A stretch of 64,000 nucleotides of DNA from Acidithiobacillus thiooxidans ATCC 19377 (GCF_009662475.1 NZ_CP045571.1:2044501-2108500), one strand, 5' to 3'; positions 27,601-35,460 are shown, numbered from the stretch's first letter. Made by a program: numbers and translations. The notes: generated from the sequence alone by a model not told the origin.

Positions 27601-28425
27601 ATCGTGCGCAATTCCATTCTGCTGGTGGATTACTCCCAGCAAAGAGTAGCCGAAGGCATGCCGGTCATGGATGCCCTGATTGAAGCGTGCGCGACCCGTA
27701 CCCGGCCCATTGTGATTACGGCGCTGGCACTCATGCTCGGTTCCGCAGAAATCATCACCTCCCCGATTTTCCGGGGGATGGGTATTTCCCTGCTCTTCGG
27801 GGTCATGATTTCGACCATTCTTACCCTGCTGGTCATTCCTTTAGGCTGTGTCAGCGGTCGTGCTGCGTTCTGCCCGGCGGGGATGGATCTGGGTGACACG
27901 CAGCCGAACAATCCGCCCCCCTTCCCGTTTGCGCCCGCCAGCATGCAGGTCTCCCTGTCTCCCCGGGATAGTCTGGCGCGAAGCGATATTCAATCTGCAG
28001 CACTGGTTCAGGATACGCCACCCAAAGATGCTGGTCCCCTGACCATGACCCTGGAAATGATCGGACAGGATATTCGCGCCTTTTTCCGGGCCACTACCAA
28101 AATCCTGCTGGCTTTGCTCGGACAACTCTGGACCTGGCTGATGAAGCGCCCGGCCGCCCACAACAAGCCTGAAGCGCCGGGTCCGCAGTCGCCTTCAGGG
28201 CCCGTGAGCCCCCCTCAGGGGCCGGATGGATCATCGCAAGGGCCAACGAATCCTCACGCCTCAACTTCAGAAAGTACCAGCGGATCGGCCAAAAGTCCGG
28301 TCAGCGGGCAGAGCAATCCCGTCGCAACCAAAGCCGCTGAAACCACTGCGTCACCTTCACCCCGCGCCAAAGCGCGTGGCATTCATTTACGGTCATCCGG
28401 TTCCAAACCGAAAAAGGAGGATTAA
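24643..28425 (+). CDS. RND-family efflux permease with long Pro/Ser-rich C-terminal tail
   Basis: The 1260-residue inner-membrane pump follows the adaptor by 5 bp. It has an N-terminal helix, two large periplasmic loops and 12 helices; GILVDDSIVIVENVYRRW carries the Asp pair that relays protons, and the second half ends with the GMGISLLFGVMISTILTLLVIPL helix. RND permeases normally stop at 1020-1060 residues. Here some 190 further residues follow, changing from GDTQPNNPPPFPFAP to a Gly/Pro/Ser-rich stretch ending in a basic segment. The tail would be cytoplasmic and is unlike anything I know in the family. The substrate is not evident. Confidence 0.88.
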   Translation: MHNGCQTPEPETPETRPSRSLGLAGSIAKIFVSSPLAPLLLIVLLAAGILGLISTPRASNPQISVPMIDIFVGYPGHSPAEVSRMVSDPLERMMSELPGVRHVYSVSNRGESMVTVRFQVGRRMGPSLVEVYNKLAANMNRIPPGATHPLVRAKGINSVPFMTFTLWSREVGPATLNEIARTALQHLKQVPQTGESFIVHGPQETLTVDIHPGRLAAYGITPQQVAQTIKASNAQTETGRTDVQNMQMRIVTGQFLRTPAEVRNLVVGVYEGEPVYLFQVAQVRLGPSDPHSLVTYYQKAGKNQPEVDGAPAVTIALAKIAGSNGVTVARALIQKMHSLEGTVIPGNVHVSITRDNGKKANAKVDSLLFKLFVATAAVTLLILLALGWRAAAVVVITIPLILLITVFSAWLLGITINRVSLFGLIFSIGILVDDSIVIVENVYRRWLQEGTTSTETLIDAVREVGNPTILATFTVIAALLPMGFVGGMMGPYMAPIPVLGSVAMLFSLFTAFALAPWLMLRFKPSLKTLERMHKGEHRQATWLRKFFRNTLIPLIRRKFYGRLFLGGIVVAFFASLALFLVEWVPFTMLPHGNSSAFNVVINMPAGTAMPVTANVTAEVVQSLQGMKDVRALQSYVGTPEPYDFNGMVRHYYLRNQPWQAMIHVQLLDKAERSASSSELAVVARRLITPIAAQHQAHIVVVQSPPGPPVLAPVVAEVYGPSAAIRDAVTRQVTAEFARAKNLTEVDNTLEAPHDYWHFHLNAIKAGMAGVRPSALNETLAMTLGGYKLGNFTPYGQNLAVPAVLQAPLALRSNVYSLAALPVPSVSYGAVPLYTLGHFNRERAEQPIYQQDLKPVEYVTAGSRGRLDAPLYGMLEVEDALSGYLTPDGHPLGIDWISVPSGNHATIKWGGAWTVTYKTFRDMGIAFAVAIVLIYMLVVWEFGNFVIPAIIMVPIPLTLIGILPGHWLFGASFTATSMIGFIALAGIIVRNSILLVDYSQQRVAEGMPVMDALIEACATRTRPIVITALALMLGSAEIITSPIFRGMGISLLFGVMISTILTLLVIPLGCVSGRAAFCPAGMDLGDTQPNNPPPFPFAPASMQVSLSPRDSLARSDIQSAALVQDTPPKDAGPLTMTLEMIGQDIRAFFRATTKILLALLGQLWTWLMKRPAAHNKPEAPGPQSPSGPVSPPQGPDGSSQGPTNPHASTSESTSGSAKSPVSGQSNPVATKAAETTASPSPRAKARGIHLRSSGSKPKKED

Positions 28426-28429
28426 TCCC

Positions 28430-29389
28430 ATGACAAGCCCAACAACCCTTTCCCCCCGTAGCCACAAGCGCCTGTTCTGGCTGGGGGTGGCGGTCTGTAC
28501 GGCACTGGGCATGCAAGCCCAGGCCCTGGCGTCCGTGGACACGCCCTACTCCAGCCCATATTCGGGAATGCCGGGTCCTGACATGGCCAATAGCGCAACG
28601 TCTTCCGGCTGGTCGGAGACCCGTCCAGATCAAGCACTGCCAGCGCCAATGCCAGCAGACTCCACCTATGCCGAGTGGCATGGATATGCCCCGCACCGTA
28701 CATCCAGCTATCCCTACGAGACCAACGGCTGGCCTGCACCAACTGAAAATGCAGACAGCGCCTGGAACAGCGCAGAACAACAAGCCCCCCAGAGCACGCC
28801 ACCCGCTCCAGGCTGGAGCAACCATGAAGCTGCCATGCCTACAGCCACATTCAACGAAGTAGCGGACTGGGTTCCCCCACCTCCGGGTCCCTACCCCAAT
28901 GGGCCTGACGAAGGCGCCATAGATACTACGCCGCCAAGCTCTTCCCCGATGGCGATGGCGCCACAGGGATATGCCCCCCAGCAAGGATACGCACCCCAAT
29001 ATACCCCAGGACCAGCTTATGGTGGTCCGAATGCTGGCCCCATGGAGTCCATGCCCTACCGGGGCCCCAACATGCCCTGGCAAAACGCGCCGAGACCCGG
29101 TTATGGTGCGCCCTCTTATGGCCGACCAAACTTTGGCCCTATGGGACCCATGCCCTGGCAAGGCCCCAACATGCCTTGGCAAAACGCGCCCAGACCCGGT
29201 TATGGTGCACCGGCTTTCGGACCATCACCTTACGGGCCTAATCCTTACGCCCGCCCGCCTCAATACGGCCCACAATATGCTGGGCCAGATTATGGGGCAC
29301 CAGCCTACGGGCCATCACCCTATGGACCCCCTCCCGAAGCCCGGCCACCTCAGTCTTATGGCCCGCAGCCTGGTTATGGTTATCCATAA
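28430..29389 (+). CDS. Secreted Pro/Tyr/Gly-rich low-complexity protein
   Basis: AGGAGG sits ten bases before the ATG, 4 bp after the permease stop. A signal peptide (about residues 1-34, ending AQALAS) is followed by about 285 residues of Pro, Gly, Tyr, Ala and Asn. The unit NMPWQNAPRPGYGAP occurs twice (around 29070 and 29170), and shorter units of the type GPSPYGP continue to the end, which is PGYGYP. No catalytic domain is visible. A structural, surface or matrix role is inferred from composition; the final PGYGYP is shared with the protein encoded at 30067. Confidence 0.75.
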   Translation: MTSPTTLSPRSHKRLFWLGVAVCTALGMQAQALASVDTPYSSPYSGMPGPDMANSATSSGWSETRPDQALPAPMPADSTYAEWHGYAPHRTSSYPYETNGWPAPTENADSAWNSAEQQAPQSTPPAPGWSNHEAAMPTATFNEVADWVPPPPGPYPNGPDEGAIDTTPPSSSPMAMAPQGYAPQQGYAPQYTPGPAYGGPNAGPMESMPYRGPNMPWQNAPRPGYGAPSYGRPNFGPMGPMPWQGPNMPWQNAPRPGYGAPAFGPSPYGPNPYARPPQYGPQYAGPDYGAPAYGPSPYGPPPEARPPQSYGPQPGYGYP

Positions 29390-29434
29390 ACGGAAATATC
29401 GGGATATAGATCCGCCTGAAAAAAGGAGAACGCA

Positions 29435-29980
29435 ATGCAAAAAGCAAAATGGTTAAAGGTAGCCATTCTCTCTGCCGCAATGGGAACACTTTCCATACCT
29501 GTTGCTGCTTATGCCTGGGGGCCCTGGGGAGGCGAAATGCCTTGGTCCGGCTGGCAAAACCGCATGCCCTGGAGCGGTTATTCCAATCCCTGGCAAGGGA
29601 ATTCCGGACCATGGTCCGGTTATGGAGGTCCTTGGCAAGGTAATAGTGGTCCCTGGAGTATGGGTAGTTTCCGTATGACTTTTCCCCATTGGGGTCCGAT
29701 GAATTTCAATGGCAGTCCCTTTGGCGGCTACGGACGCCCCTGGTCCGGAGATGCGATGCCCTGGGGTGGTGGCGGTATGCCTTGGGGCGGGGGTGGCGGT
29801 ATGCCCTGGGGTGGTGGCGGTATGCCCTGGGGTGGTGGCGGTATGCCCTGGAGTGGTGGCGGCATGCCCTGGGGTGGTGGTGGCATGCCCTGGGGTGATG
29901 GCGGCATGCCCTGGAGTCCCATGTCCTCCATGAACCCCATGTCGCCAATGGGTCCCATGAGCCCCTGGAGTACCTGGTAA
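29435..29980 (+). CDS. Secreted Gly/Trp/Met-rich repeat protein (MPW repeats)
   Basis: AAAAGGAG precedes the ATG. The 181 residues open with a signal peptide cut after AYA, then PWSGYSNPWQGNSGPWSGYGGPWQGNSGPW, and from about 108 on eight consecutive MPW tripeptides separated by GGGG, GGGGG, SGGG or GDGG. The end is rich in MSPM. The repeated DNA unit is about 21 bp. Gly/Tyr-rich secreted proteins coat sulfur globules in Allochromatium, and by analogy this could be an envelope or sulfur-associated structural protein, but homology is not shown. It is paralogous to the following gene in its first half. Confidence 0.75.
   Translation: MQKAKWLKVAILSAAMGTLSIPVAAYAWGPWGGEMPWSGWQNRMPWSGYSNPWQGNSGPWSGYGGPWQGNSGPWSMGSFRMTFPHWGPMNFNGSPFGGYGRPWSGDAMPWGGGGMPWGGGGGMPWGGGGMPWGGGGMPWSGGGMPWGGGGMPWGDGGMPWSPMSSMNPMSPMGPMSPWSTW
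29756..29914 (+). repeat. 21-bp tandem repeat encoding MPWGGGG units
   Basis: Eight MPW codon triplets are separated by four or five mainly Gly codons, giving a unit of about 21 bp with small variations such as GGC/GGT and AGT for GGT. The unit count is likely to vary between strains through slippage or unequal crossover. Confidence 0.85.
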
Positions 29981-30066
29981 CACCATAATTCCCAAGTTTG
30001 GGGAGTGACATTGCAGTGGCGCCAACTGCAAGGCTTGTGGCGCAAAATGATCAAGGAGCAGATGTG

Positions 30067-30594
30067 ATGAATGCAAAACATTTTGGAAAAGTAGCCGCTT
30101 TGGCAGCAACACTCGGATGTGCAGGTTTACTGACAGCTTCGCCTGCTTTTGCCTGGGGATGGGCACCCTGGAATGACATGCCCTGGAGTGGTTACAGTAG
30201 CCCGTTTTCCGGCGACAGCGGCCCTTTCAGTGGTTATGGAGGCCCCTTTACGGGCAATAGTGGGCCCTGGGACATGGGCAGCATGAGTTTTAATGGACCG
30301 CACGGCGGCCCCATGCAATTCAGTAGTGGTCGCTGGGGTGGCTACAGCCAGCCATATAACGGGTATTACGGCGGTGGTTATGGTCGCGGAGCCTACAATG
30401 GTTACGGCTATCGGGATTCAGCCCCTGAAAATGCCTTTCCACCCGCAGAATCCGGATATCCTCAATACGGCAATTATAACAATGCCGATAATAATGCTTA
30501 CAACGCTCCTTCAGCACCACCGCAATACGCTAACAACAGCCAGCAATATGCCCCGCCACCCGGACCCTACCGTCCCGGTTACGGATATCCATGA
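30067..30594 (+). CDS. Secreted Gly/Tyr/Pro-rich protein, paralogue of the MPW repeat protein
   Basis: AAGGAG lies eight bases before the chosen ATG. The 175 residues start with a signal peptide ending SPAFA, then WGWAPWNDMPWSGYSSPFSGDSGPFSGYGGPF, which aligns with the preceding protein (MPWSGYSNPWQGNSGPWSGYGGPW) with Phe replacing Trp. The second half is Tyr/Asn/Pro-rich and ends PGYGYP, exactly like the protein encoded at 28430. It lacks the eightfold MPW block. Function unknown; a structural surface role is inferred. Confidence 0.75.
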   Translation: MNAKHFGKVAALAATLGCAGLLTASPAFAWGWAPWNDMPWSGYSSPFSGDSGPFSGYGGPFTGNSGPWDMGSMSFNGPHGGPMQFSSGRWGGYSQPYNGYYGGGYGRGAYNGYGYRDSAPENAFPPAESGYPQYGNYNNADNNAYNAPSAPPQYANNSQQYAPPPGPYRPGYGYP

Positions 30595-30691
30595 TGGACG
30601 AAAATCCTGCGGGCTGCAGATGCACCGCGATGCCTGCAGGGTTCCAATATTGCCGTGAAATCAAAAATACAGGTGCCAAAAGAGGCCAACC

Positions 30692-31303
30692 ATGAAACGA
30701 ACTTTGGGTAGAATCATTGGGTTTATTATTCTGGTGATCATTGTGCTGGTAGTGATTGCTGCCATCCAGGATCCGCAACTCTGGCGTCATGACTGGCAGA
30801 CGACACGGCAATATACGGTGCAAAAATGGCAGGCAATGCATCATTGGTGGGAAAAACAGGAAAGCAAACCCACTCCGGTAGCACATCCTGCAACAGTGCC
30901 GATCACAGCCACCGCACCAAAACTACAGCCGGGCGTGGCTGTGCAGCAAGCAACCCCGGTTACCCCGCACGTTAAAATCGTCTTTCCGAAAAACCTTACC
31001 GGGTCTCAGTATGCTCTGTTAATGGCTGCAAGACGGGCGTTTTGGGAACATGACGTGAAAGCCGCCATTGCCGATTATCAGGCATTAATTGATCAACTGC
31101 CTGAAGTACCGCAACTGTATGGCGAATTAGGCAACATTTATTACCAGACTGGTCATCCTTTATCTGCTGGCAAGGCCTATTCCGGTGCTGCCCGAACGCT
31201 AATTGCAACGCATCAATATCCTTCTGCCGCAGCATTATTACCCCTGATCAGTTCTCTGGACCCGAATCAGGCCACCATCATCCGCCAGGCACTGGCACGT
31301 TAA
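30692..31303 (+). CDS. Membrane-anchored protein with TPR-like domain (paralogue 1 of 3)
   Basis: The 203 residues have a strongly hydrophobic N-terminal anchor (about 8-26), a linker, and a C-terminal helical domain of about 100 residues: YALLMAARRAFWEHDVKAAIADYQALIDQLPEVPQLYGELGNIYYQTG and AGKAYSGAARTLI. The same domain recurs in the next two genes. The helix pairs resemble tetratricopeptide repeats, which usually bind other proteins. AGAGG stands close before the ATG. Function unknown. Confidence 0.7.
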   Translation: MKRTLGRIIGFIILVIIVLVVIAAIQDPQLWRHDWQTTRQYTVQKWQAMHHWWEKQESKPTPVAHPATVPITATAPKLQPGVAVQQATPVTPHVKIVFPKNLTGSQYALLMAARRAFWEHDVKAAIADYQALIDQLPEVPQLYGELGNIYYQTGHPLSAGKAYSGAARTLIATHQYPSAAALLPLISSLDPNQATIIRQALAR

Positions 31304-31322
31304 CCATAAGGAGTAATGAATT

Positions 31323-32141
31323 ATGAGTGACATCCGAGAAGAACCGCAGTTACATTCAGAAGATGCCCCGACCAGCGGCACAGAATATGCCGCAGAAACA
31401 AAAGCCAACTTGCACGGCACAACGGAAACTACATATAGCGAGACTGCGCAAAGCCATCATGAAGCTGACCGGCCTGAAATCCATTCGGATGCGGACACAG
31501 CTGCAGCGGCAGCAGCGGCCGCCGCTGCAGCAGCCGCTGCGGCGTCAAGTTCCAGTTATAGCAGTTACGCTCCACCCCCTCCCCCTCCTGCACAAAAAGC
31601 AGGATTTTTGAGCCGCTTTTGGGGATACCCACTGATCATTTTGATCTTGCTGATCATCATTGTGATTCTGTTTATTTGGGCCATCACCGCCAATCAGCCC
31701 GATAATACCCACGTAGCAGTTGCCGCCAAACCCGCGCAAAAAGTCCTGCATGTCACCAGTGCCCCCAGCATTGCGGCCATCACCCAAAACAGCAAACCGT
31801 TGACCGCCGATCAGACCAAGTTGCTCATGCAGGCACGCGGAGCTTTCTGGCATCACGACTATGCCGGTGCTATTGCGGATTATCATCATTTGATTCAGGA
31901 AGCGCCTGACTCCCCTGCTGCCTATGGCGAAATGGGTAATGTGTTGTACATGACCGGTCACTATCACCAGGCGGGCAACGCTTATGGCCAGGCAGCCATG
32001 CAACTGATTCATGCCGGACGTTATGCCGATGGTGCCGCGCTGATTCCTATTCTTGGACGTCTGGATCCTGCGGAAGCACAAAAAGTGCAGGAGGCGCTGT
32101 CCCATTCACCCGAAGCCGAAACCGGGATGCCACCGGCCTGA
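31323..32141 (+). CDS. Membrane protein with poly-Ala tract and TPR-like domain (paralogue 2 of 3)
   Basis: AAGGAG precedes the ATG. The 272 residues are ordered as an acidic polar cytoplasmic segment (1-60), fifteen consecutive Ala residues written with mixed GCN codons, a Ser/Pro linker, one membrane helix at about 103-125, and a C-terminal TPR-like domain (LLMQARGAFWHHDYAGAIADYHHLIQEAPDSPAAYGEMGNVLYMTG). The domain aligns with those of the genes on both sides. The stop overlaps the next start (TGATG), so translation is coupled. Confidence 0.7.
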   Translation: MSDIREEPQLHSEDAPTSGTEYAAETKANLHGTTETTYSETAQSHHEADRPEIHSDADTAAAAAAAAAAAAAAASSSSYSSYAPPPPPPAQKAGFLSRFWGYPLIILILLIIIVILFIWAITANQPDNTHVAVAAKPAQKVLHVTSAPSIAAITQNSKPLTADQTKLLMQARGAFWHHDYAGAIADYHHLIQEAPDSPAAYGEMGNVLYMTGHYHQAGNAYGQAAMQLIHAGRYADGAALIPILGRLDPAEAQKVQEALSHSPEAETGMPPA

Positions 32142-32653
32142 TGGTAAGCTGCACAAAACCCACCCGATGGACAGTAACACTGCTATCTGTCGGGTTTACA
32201 GTCTGCATGGCGGCTGCACAAGCCGGGGTTACATCCGCTTTGTCGCGTCCAAAATCCGGATGGAACCATCATTACATTCAGCAGCTGATGCAGGCACGCC
32301 AAGCCTACTGGCAAGGCAACCCATTGCGCGCCATTCAGGAATATGCGCAATTAATTCATCATGCCCCCCAGCGGTATCTGGCAGATCTCTATGGAGAACA
32401 GGGCAACGTTTATTACCGGATAGGCGCATTTTACGCGGCGGGAAATGATTACATTCATAGTGTTAGAAATCTGATCCGGGAGAAAAACTTGCGTGGTGCC
32501 CGCACACTGATTCCCATCGTCGCACAAATCAATCCAAATGCAGCCTATCAGCTGACGATCCAATTAAATCATCAGGAGACAAACCATCATGGCGGAACAA
32601 CCGACTACGCAAACACACTCGCAGTCTCAGCATCATATCGCCGGCCTTTCTGA
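32141..32653 (+). CDS. Exported or anchored TPR-like protein (paralogue 3 of 3)
   Basis: The 170 residues begin with a signal-like hydrophobic segment (about 9-29) and go straight into the domain shared with the two genes before it: YIQQLMQARQAYWQGNPLRAIQEYAQLIHHAPQRYLADLYGEQGNVYYRIG. It lacks the long linkers of its paralogues. Its last 65 bp overlap the next gene in another frame. The TGATG overlap with the gene before indicates coupling. Function unknown. Confidence 0.65.
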   Translation: MVSCTKPTRWTVTLLSVGFTVCMAAAQAGVTSALSRPKSGWNHHYIQQLMQARQAYWQGNPLRAIQEYAQLIHHAPQRYLADLYGEQGNVYYRIGAFYAAGNDYIHSVRNLIREKNLRGARTLIPIVAQINPNAAYQLTIQLNHQETNHHGGTTDYANTLAVSASYRRPF

Positions 32654-33089
32654 CCGCCAGCTCAGACTGATCGTCTACGCGGCCCTCGTCGCATTTCTGG
32701 TCCTCGCCGCTTATGAGTTTTATCTGGCCGTGGAAATGTCGCATGACCTTCATGAAATGACCAAACAGTTCCAGAAAATGAGTCCCAACATTCAACGCAA
32801 CATGAACAGCATGTCACAAAACATGGCAGAGATGACCCATTCGACCAACTACATGGCCCGGGCCACCGGACAAATGCAGGCTGAATTCTGGAGCCTGAAC
32901 CGTAACATCACCCCACCCTTTTCTTTTCTGAGTGGCATGTTGCCCTTCAATCACAATGATCCGGACTATGGGCCCAAAGCCCCTCTACCCCCTCCCCGCC
33001 AAGAAGCCTATGATGGAGTTCCACCGGGATATAATCCGCAATATCAAAGTGGCTATCCGTATCAGGGGAATGCTTATGGCAACCACTGA
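32589..33089 (+). CDS. Membrane protein with coiled coil and Tyr/Pro-rich tail
   Basis: AGGAG is found at 32574, ahead of the ATG, which lies inside the preceding gene. The 166 residues have one membrane helix at about 30-50 (LIVYAALVAFLVLAAYEFYLAVE), an amphipathic Met/Gln/Asn-rich segment (MTKQFQKMSPNIQRNMNSMSQNMAEM) likely to form a coiled coil, and a tail with PPGYNPQYQSGYPYQGNAYGNH. The tail resembles the low-complexity proteins encoded upstream, which ties it to the same system. No known family. Confidence 0.65.
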   Translation: MAEQPTTQTHSQSQHHIAGLSDRQLRLIVYAALVAFLVLAAYEFYLAVEMSHDLHEMTKQFQKMSPNIQRNMNSMSQNMAEMTHSTNYMARATGQMQAEFWSLNRNITPPFSFLSGMLPFNHNDPDYGPKAPLPPPRQEAYDGVPPGYNPQYQSGYPYQGNAYGNH

Positions 33090-33123
33090 GGCTGATGTCG
33101 AGGTGCTGGCCAAGGAGAAAAAA

Positions 33124-34500
33124 ATGGCATCGCTGAGCACTGAACTGGAAACCCTCTGCGAGGTTTTGCCAGAATTACTGGATTCCATGGACGCCGGCAT
33201 TCTGCTGACCGACATTCAGGGAAAAATTGAATTCTGCAACGCCGCCGCCAAAATCCTGTTGAACACGCACCCACTGGAGCACCTGCGCAGCATACCTGGA
33301 GGTAGCGTCCAGAAAGAACTGGTGCGAGCGGCCATTGCCGCCGGTCAGGAAGATGCGGTGAGTCGTCCGCAAACCGGCTGCGTCCGCTGGGATCATCTGC
33401 TTCCCGTTGCCGAAGGCGAGCACAAGGTCCTGCAGATCAGAACCCGACTGGTAGAGCGCAAACAACATAAACGCCGCATTTTTTTCATCGAAGATGTCTC
33501 TGAATTGCGTCATGCCGAGCGGATTCTGGGTGGCACCCGCAGTGTGGGTTTTATTACGGATGATCCGCACATGCGCGATGCCCTCGAATTGATTGAGCAG
33601 GTCGCAGCCACCGATGCCAGCGTCATTTTTCAAGGCGAATCGGGGTCTGGCAAAGGCTTGATGGTCCGCCTGCTGCATCAACAAAGTAACCGCTCCAAAA
33701 AATCCCTGGTGGAAGTGAATTGTGCCGCTATACCCGATAATTTATTTGAAGCCGAGTTTTTCGGTTCAGTAAGGGGAGCATTTACGGGAGCAGTGACAGA
33801 TCGCATTGGCCGTTTTGCGGCAGCAGATGGTGGCACACTCTTCCTCGATGAAGTCAGCGAACTGCCCAAACATCATCAGGCCAAACTGCTGAAGGTGCTG
33901 GAAGACATGCGCTATGAACCGGTCGGCAGCACCAAAACCCATCAGGTCGATGTGCGCGTGGTTGCTGCCAGCAATCGCAATCTCAAGGAACTGGTAGAAA
34001 ATGGAGATTTTCGCAGTGACTTGTTTTATCGGTTGAATGTGATCCCTATCCGCATTCCGGCACTGCGGGAAAGGCCCTCGGACATCATGCTCCTGGCCGA
34101 ACATTTTTTGAAAATTACTACAGGAGGACACAAGAAAAGGCTGGGCTCGGCGGCCAAACATCTACTCCTGGATTACCCCTGGCCGGGAAATGTGCGTGAA
34201 CTCCGCAACGTGATGGAATATGTGGCCATCTGCAGTGCCGGACCGGAAATCAGTGACAGTGATTTTCCCAAAGACTTCCTGGACAGAATGCACTTGGGGT
34301 CGGCCGTTACTTCCAGCCGATCAGAAAACGATCCGGAAGCCATTTATGATCGGGAAAGTCTTTTGCAGTTATTGGATAAACACGGGGGCAACCGTGCCGC
34401 CGCCGCTCGTGAATTGGGGATTGATCGCGTAACCCTGTGGCGGCATTTGTCCCGCCTGGGCATTTCCGGAAAAGAGGGTAGCAGTCATCTCGGGCATTGA
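33124..34500 (+). CDS. Sigma-54-dependent transcriptional activator with PAS-like sensor
   Basis: The ATG preceded by AAGGAG was chosen, giving 458 residues; ATG 33076 is an alternative. The N-terminal 120 residues resemble a PAS domain ([29 protein letters not shown]). The AAA+ domain has Walker A GESGSGKG, the sigma-54 contact loop GAFTGA, Walker [10 protein letters not shown] and arginine-finger region [22 protein letters not shown]. The C-terminal Fis-type helix-turn-helix is [20 protein letters not shown]. There is no phosphoacceptor receiver domain, so the signal is probably sensed directly. Both -24/-12 promoters in this window, at 23423 and 36975, are natural targets. Confidence 0.9.
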   Translation: MASLSTELETLCEVLPELLDSMDAGILLTDIQGKIEFCNAAAKILLNTHPLEHLRSIPGGSVQKELVRAAIAAGQEDAVSRPQTGCVRWDHLLPVAEGEHKVLQIRTRLVERKQHKRRIFFIEDVSELRHAERILGGTRSVGFITDDPHMRDALELIEQVAATDASVIFQGESGSGKGLMVRLLHQQSNRSKKSLVEVNCAAIPDNLFEAEFFGSVRGAFTGAVTDRIGRFAAADGGTLFLDEVSELPKHHQAKLLKVLEDMRYEPVGSTKTHQVDVRVVAASNRNLKELVENGDFRSDLFYRLNVIPIRIPALRERPSDIMLLAEHFLKITTGGHKKRLGSAAKHLLLDYPWPGNVRELRNVMEYVAICSAGPEISDSDFPKDFLDRMHLGSAVTSSRSENDPEAIYDRESLLQLLDKHGGNRAAAARELGIDRVTLWRHLSRLGISGKEGSSHLGH

Positions 34501-34508
34501 CGGACACA

Positions 34509-34533
34509 GGGCTTCTGAATAACCCAGAAGCCC
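34509..34533. terminator. Hairpin between convergent genes
   Basis: GGGCTTCTG pairs perfectly with CAGAAGCCC over a seven-base loop, 9 bases after the activator stop. There is no T-run on either side, so termination may be weak. Confidence 0.5.
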
Positions 34534-34553
34534 CAGCGTCGTTACCTTGCGGA

Positions 34554-34949
34554 CTAGATTTTTGACATCGCAGAAAAACTTTTGACAAAAGGTCCTGCCA
34601 TCCGTGGATCTTTGAGCATACTCGCGTAGTCTCCTACCTTGAATTTGATTTTTCCGGTGGTAAACGCCATGCCCAGGCCCGTCATACCCGGAGACTTCTC
34701 TATCCACTTCAGCCACTGCGGATGCTGGGCGCGAATATCCCAGTTTAAAGGCTGGTCCGTATAAACACCGGAAGCCGTTGCCTTGCCGTTTTGTACCACC
34801 AGAAAAGCACGGGGTTTTTCTTCTTCCGGATAACCATAAGCAATGACCGAATTAAAGCCAATCTGGGCAAGAGCGTCAGAAAGCTCGGGATCCTTGTTCC
34901 ATTCCTCAACAAAACGAGCCATCCAGGCGGGTGAAAATAAATCTGCCAC
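34554..34949 (-). CDS. SCP2-like sterol/lipid-binding domain protein
   Basis: The GTG start follows GGAGG at good spacing. The 131 residues look like an SCP-2 fold: FVEEWNKDPELSDALAQIGFNSVIAYGY at the start, AFLVVQNGKATASGVYTDQPLNWDIRAQHPQWLKWIE in the middle and TTGKIKFKVGDYASMLKDPRMAGPFVKSF at the end, the typical position where the family lists helix-forming GKxxxxGDxxxLxxL. SCP2-like proteins bind lipids or hydrophobic ligands. It faces the activator gene. Another SCP2-like protein is encoded at 54471. Confidence 0.6.
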   Translation of the reverse strand: MADLFSPAWMARFVEEWNKDPELSDALAQIGFNSVIAYGYPEEEKPRAFLVVQNGKATASGVYTDQPLNWDIRAQHPQWLKWIEKSPGMTGLGMAFTTGKIKFKVGDYASMLKDPRMAGPFVKSFSAMSKI

Positions 34950-35121
34950 GGGTAATACCTCCTAATACAGGTGAACAAAAATTTGCGGGCGCACGCCCGC
35001 ACCAAAAAGCGGTTCTCAGGATGTCGGGTCCCTCGTCAAAAATTGTGACTTCAAGTCCTGGCAGGATTGACAATTCCAGTGGCGATATTTTTCGAGAACA
35101 TCCGCCAAAGGTGTACGCAGA

Positions 35122-35418
35122 TCAGTCTCCATGCCGCCCTCGCTTATTGATGGCAGCACTATGTCCCCATTCCCCCAGATCACTCACTTGTACTCCGACC
35201 CACCAGAAAGGGGCCACGCTATCCTGGCCATGTCCACCGACCAGATGCTGGCCGGGGGCCAAATGCACATGGGCAACCAGATGCTCCGCTTCCGCGCGGG
35301 TCCGAAAAACTGACCAGGCAACGACCCGCTCCGTGGGGGTCATACCAGATTTTCCAGACCGGGATGCGTGCACCTTTGAAGGTAACTCCCGTGCTTCATC
35401 GAGAAAATGACTATCCAT
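35122..35418 (-). CDS. Small protein of unknown function
   Basis: AAGGAG stands before the ATG of MDSHFLDEARELPSKVHAS, giving 98 residues. The middle has RVVAWSVFRTRAEAEHLVAHVHLAPGQHLVGGHG. I do not recognise a family. It precedes the SCP2-like gene on the same strand and both may be one transcript, but an IS630 copy has landed about 40 bp upstream of its start and probably separates it from its promoter. Confidence 0.55.
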   Translation of the reverse strand: MDSHFLDEARELPSKVHASRSGKSGMTPTERVVAWSVFRTRAEAEHLVAHVHLAPGQHLVGGHGQDSVAPFWWVGVQVSDLGEWGHSAAINKRGRHGD

Positions 35419-35460
35419 GAGGACTATCTCCTTCAAAAAAGTGAATCCGATAACCATCTA

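Noticed and set aside
28301-29182. A 293-codon antisense frame over the Pro/Tyr-rich protein gene
   Set aside because: It arises from the repetitive composition of the sense gene, has no signal or domain, and the sense frame has a strong Shine-Dalgarno and signal peptide.
29756-29914. CRISPR-like regular repeat
   Set aside because: The periodicity is about 21 bp with no unique spacers and follows the codons for MPWGGGG, so it is a coding repeat. No cas genes are present.
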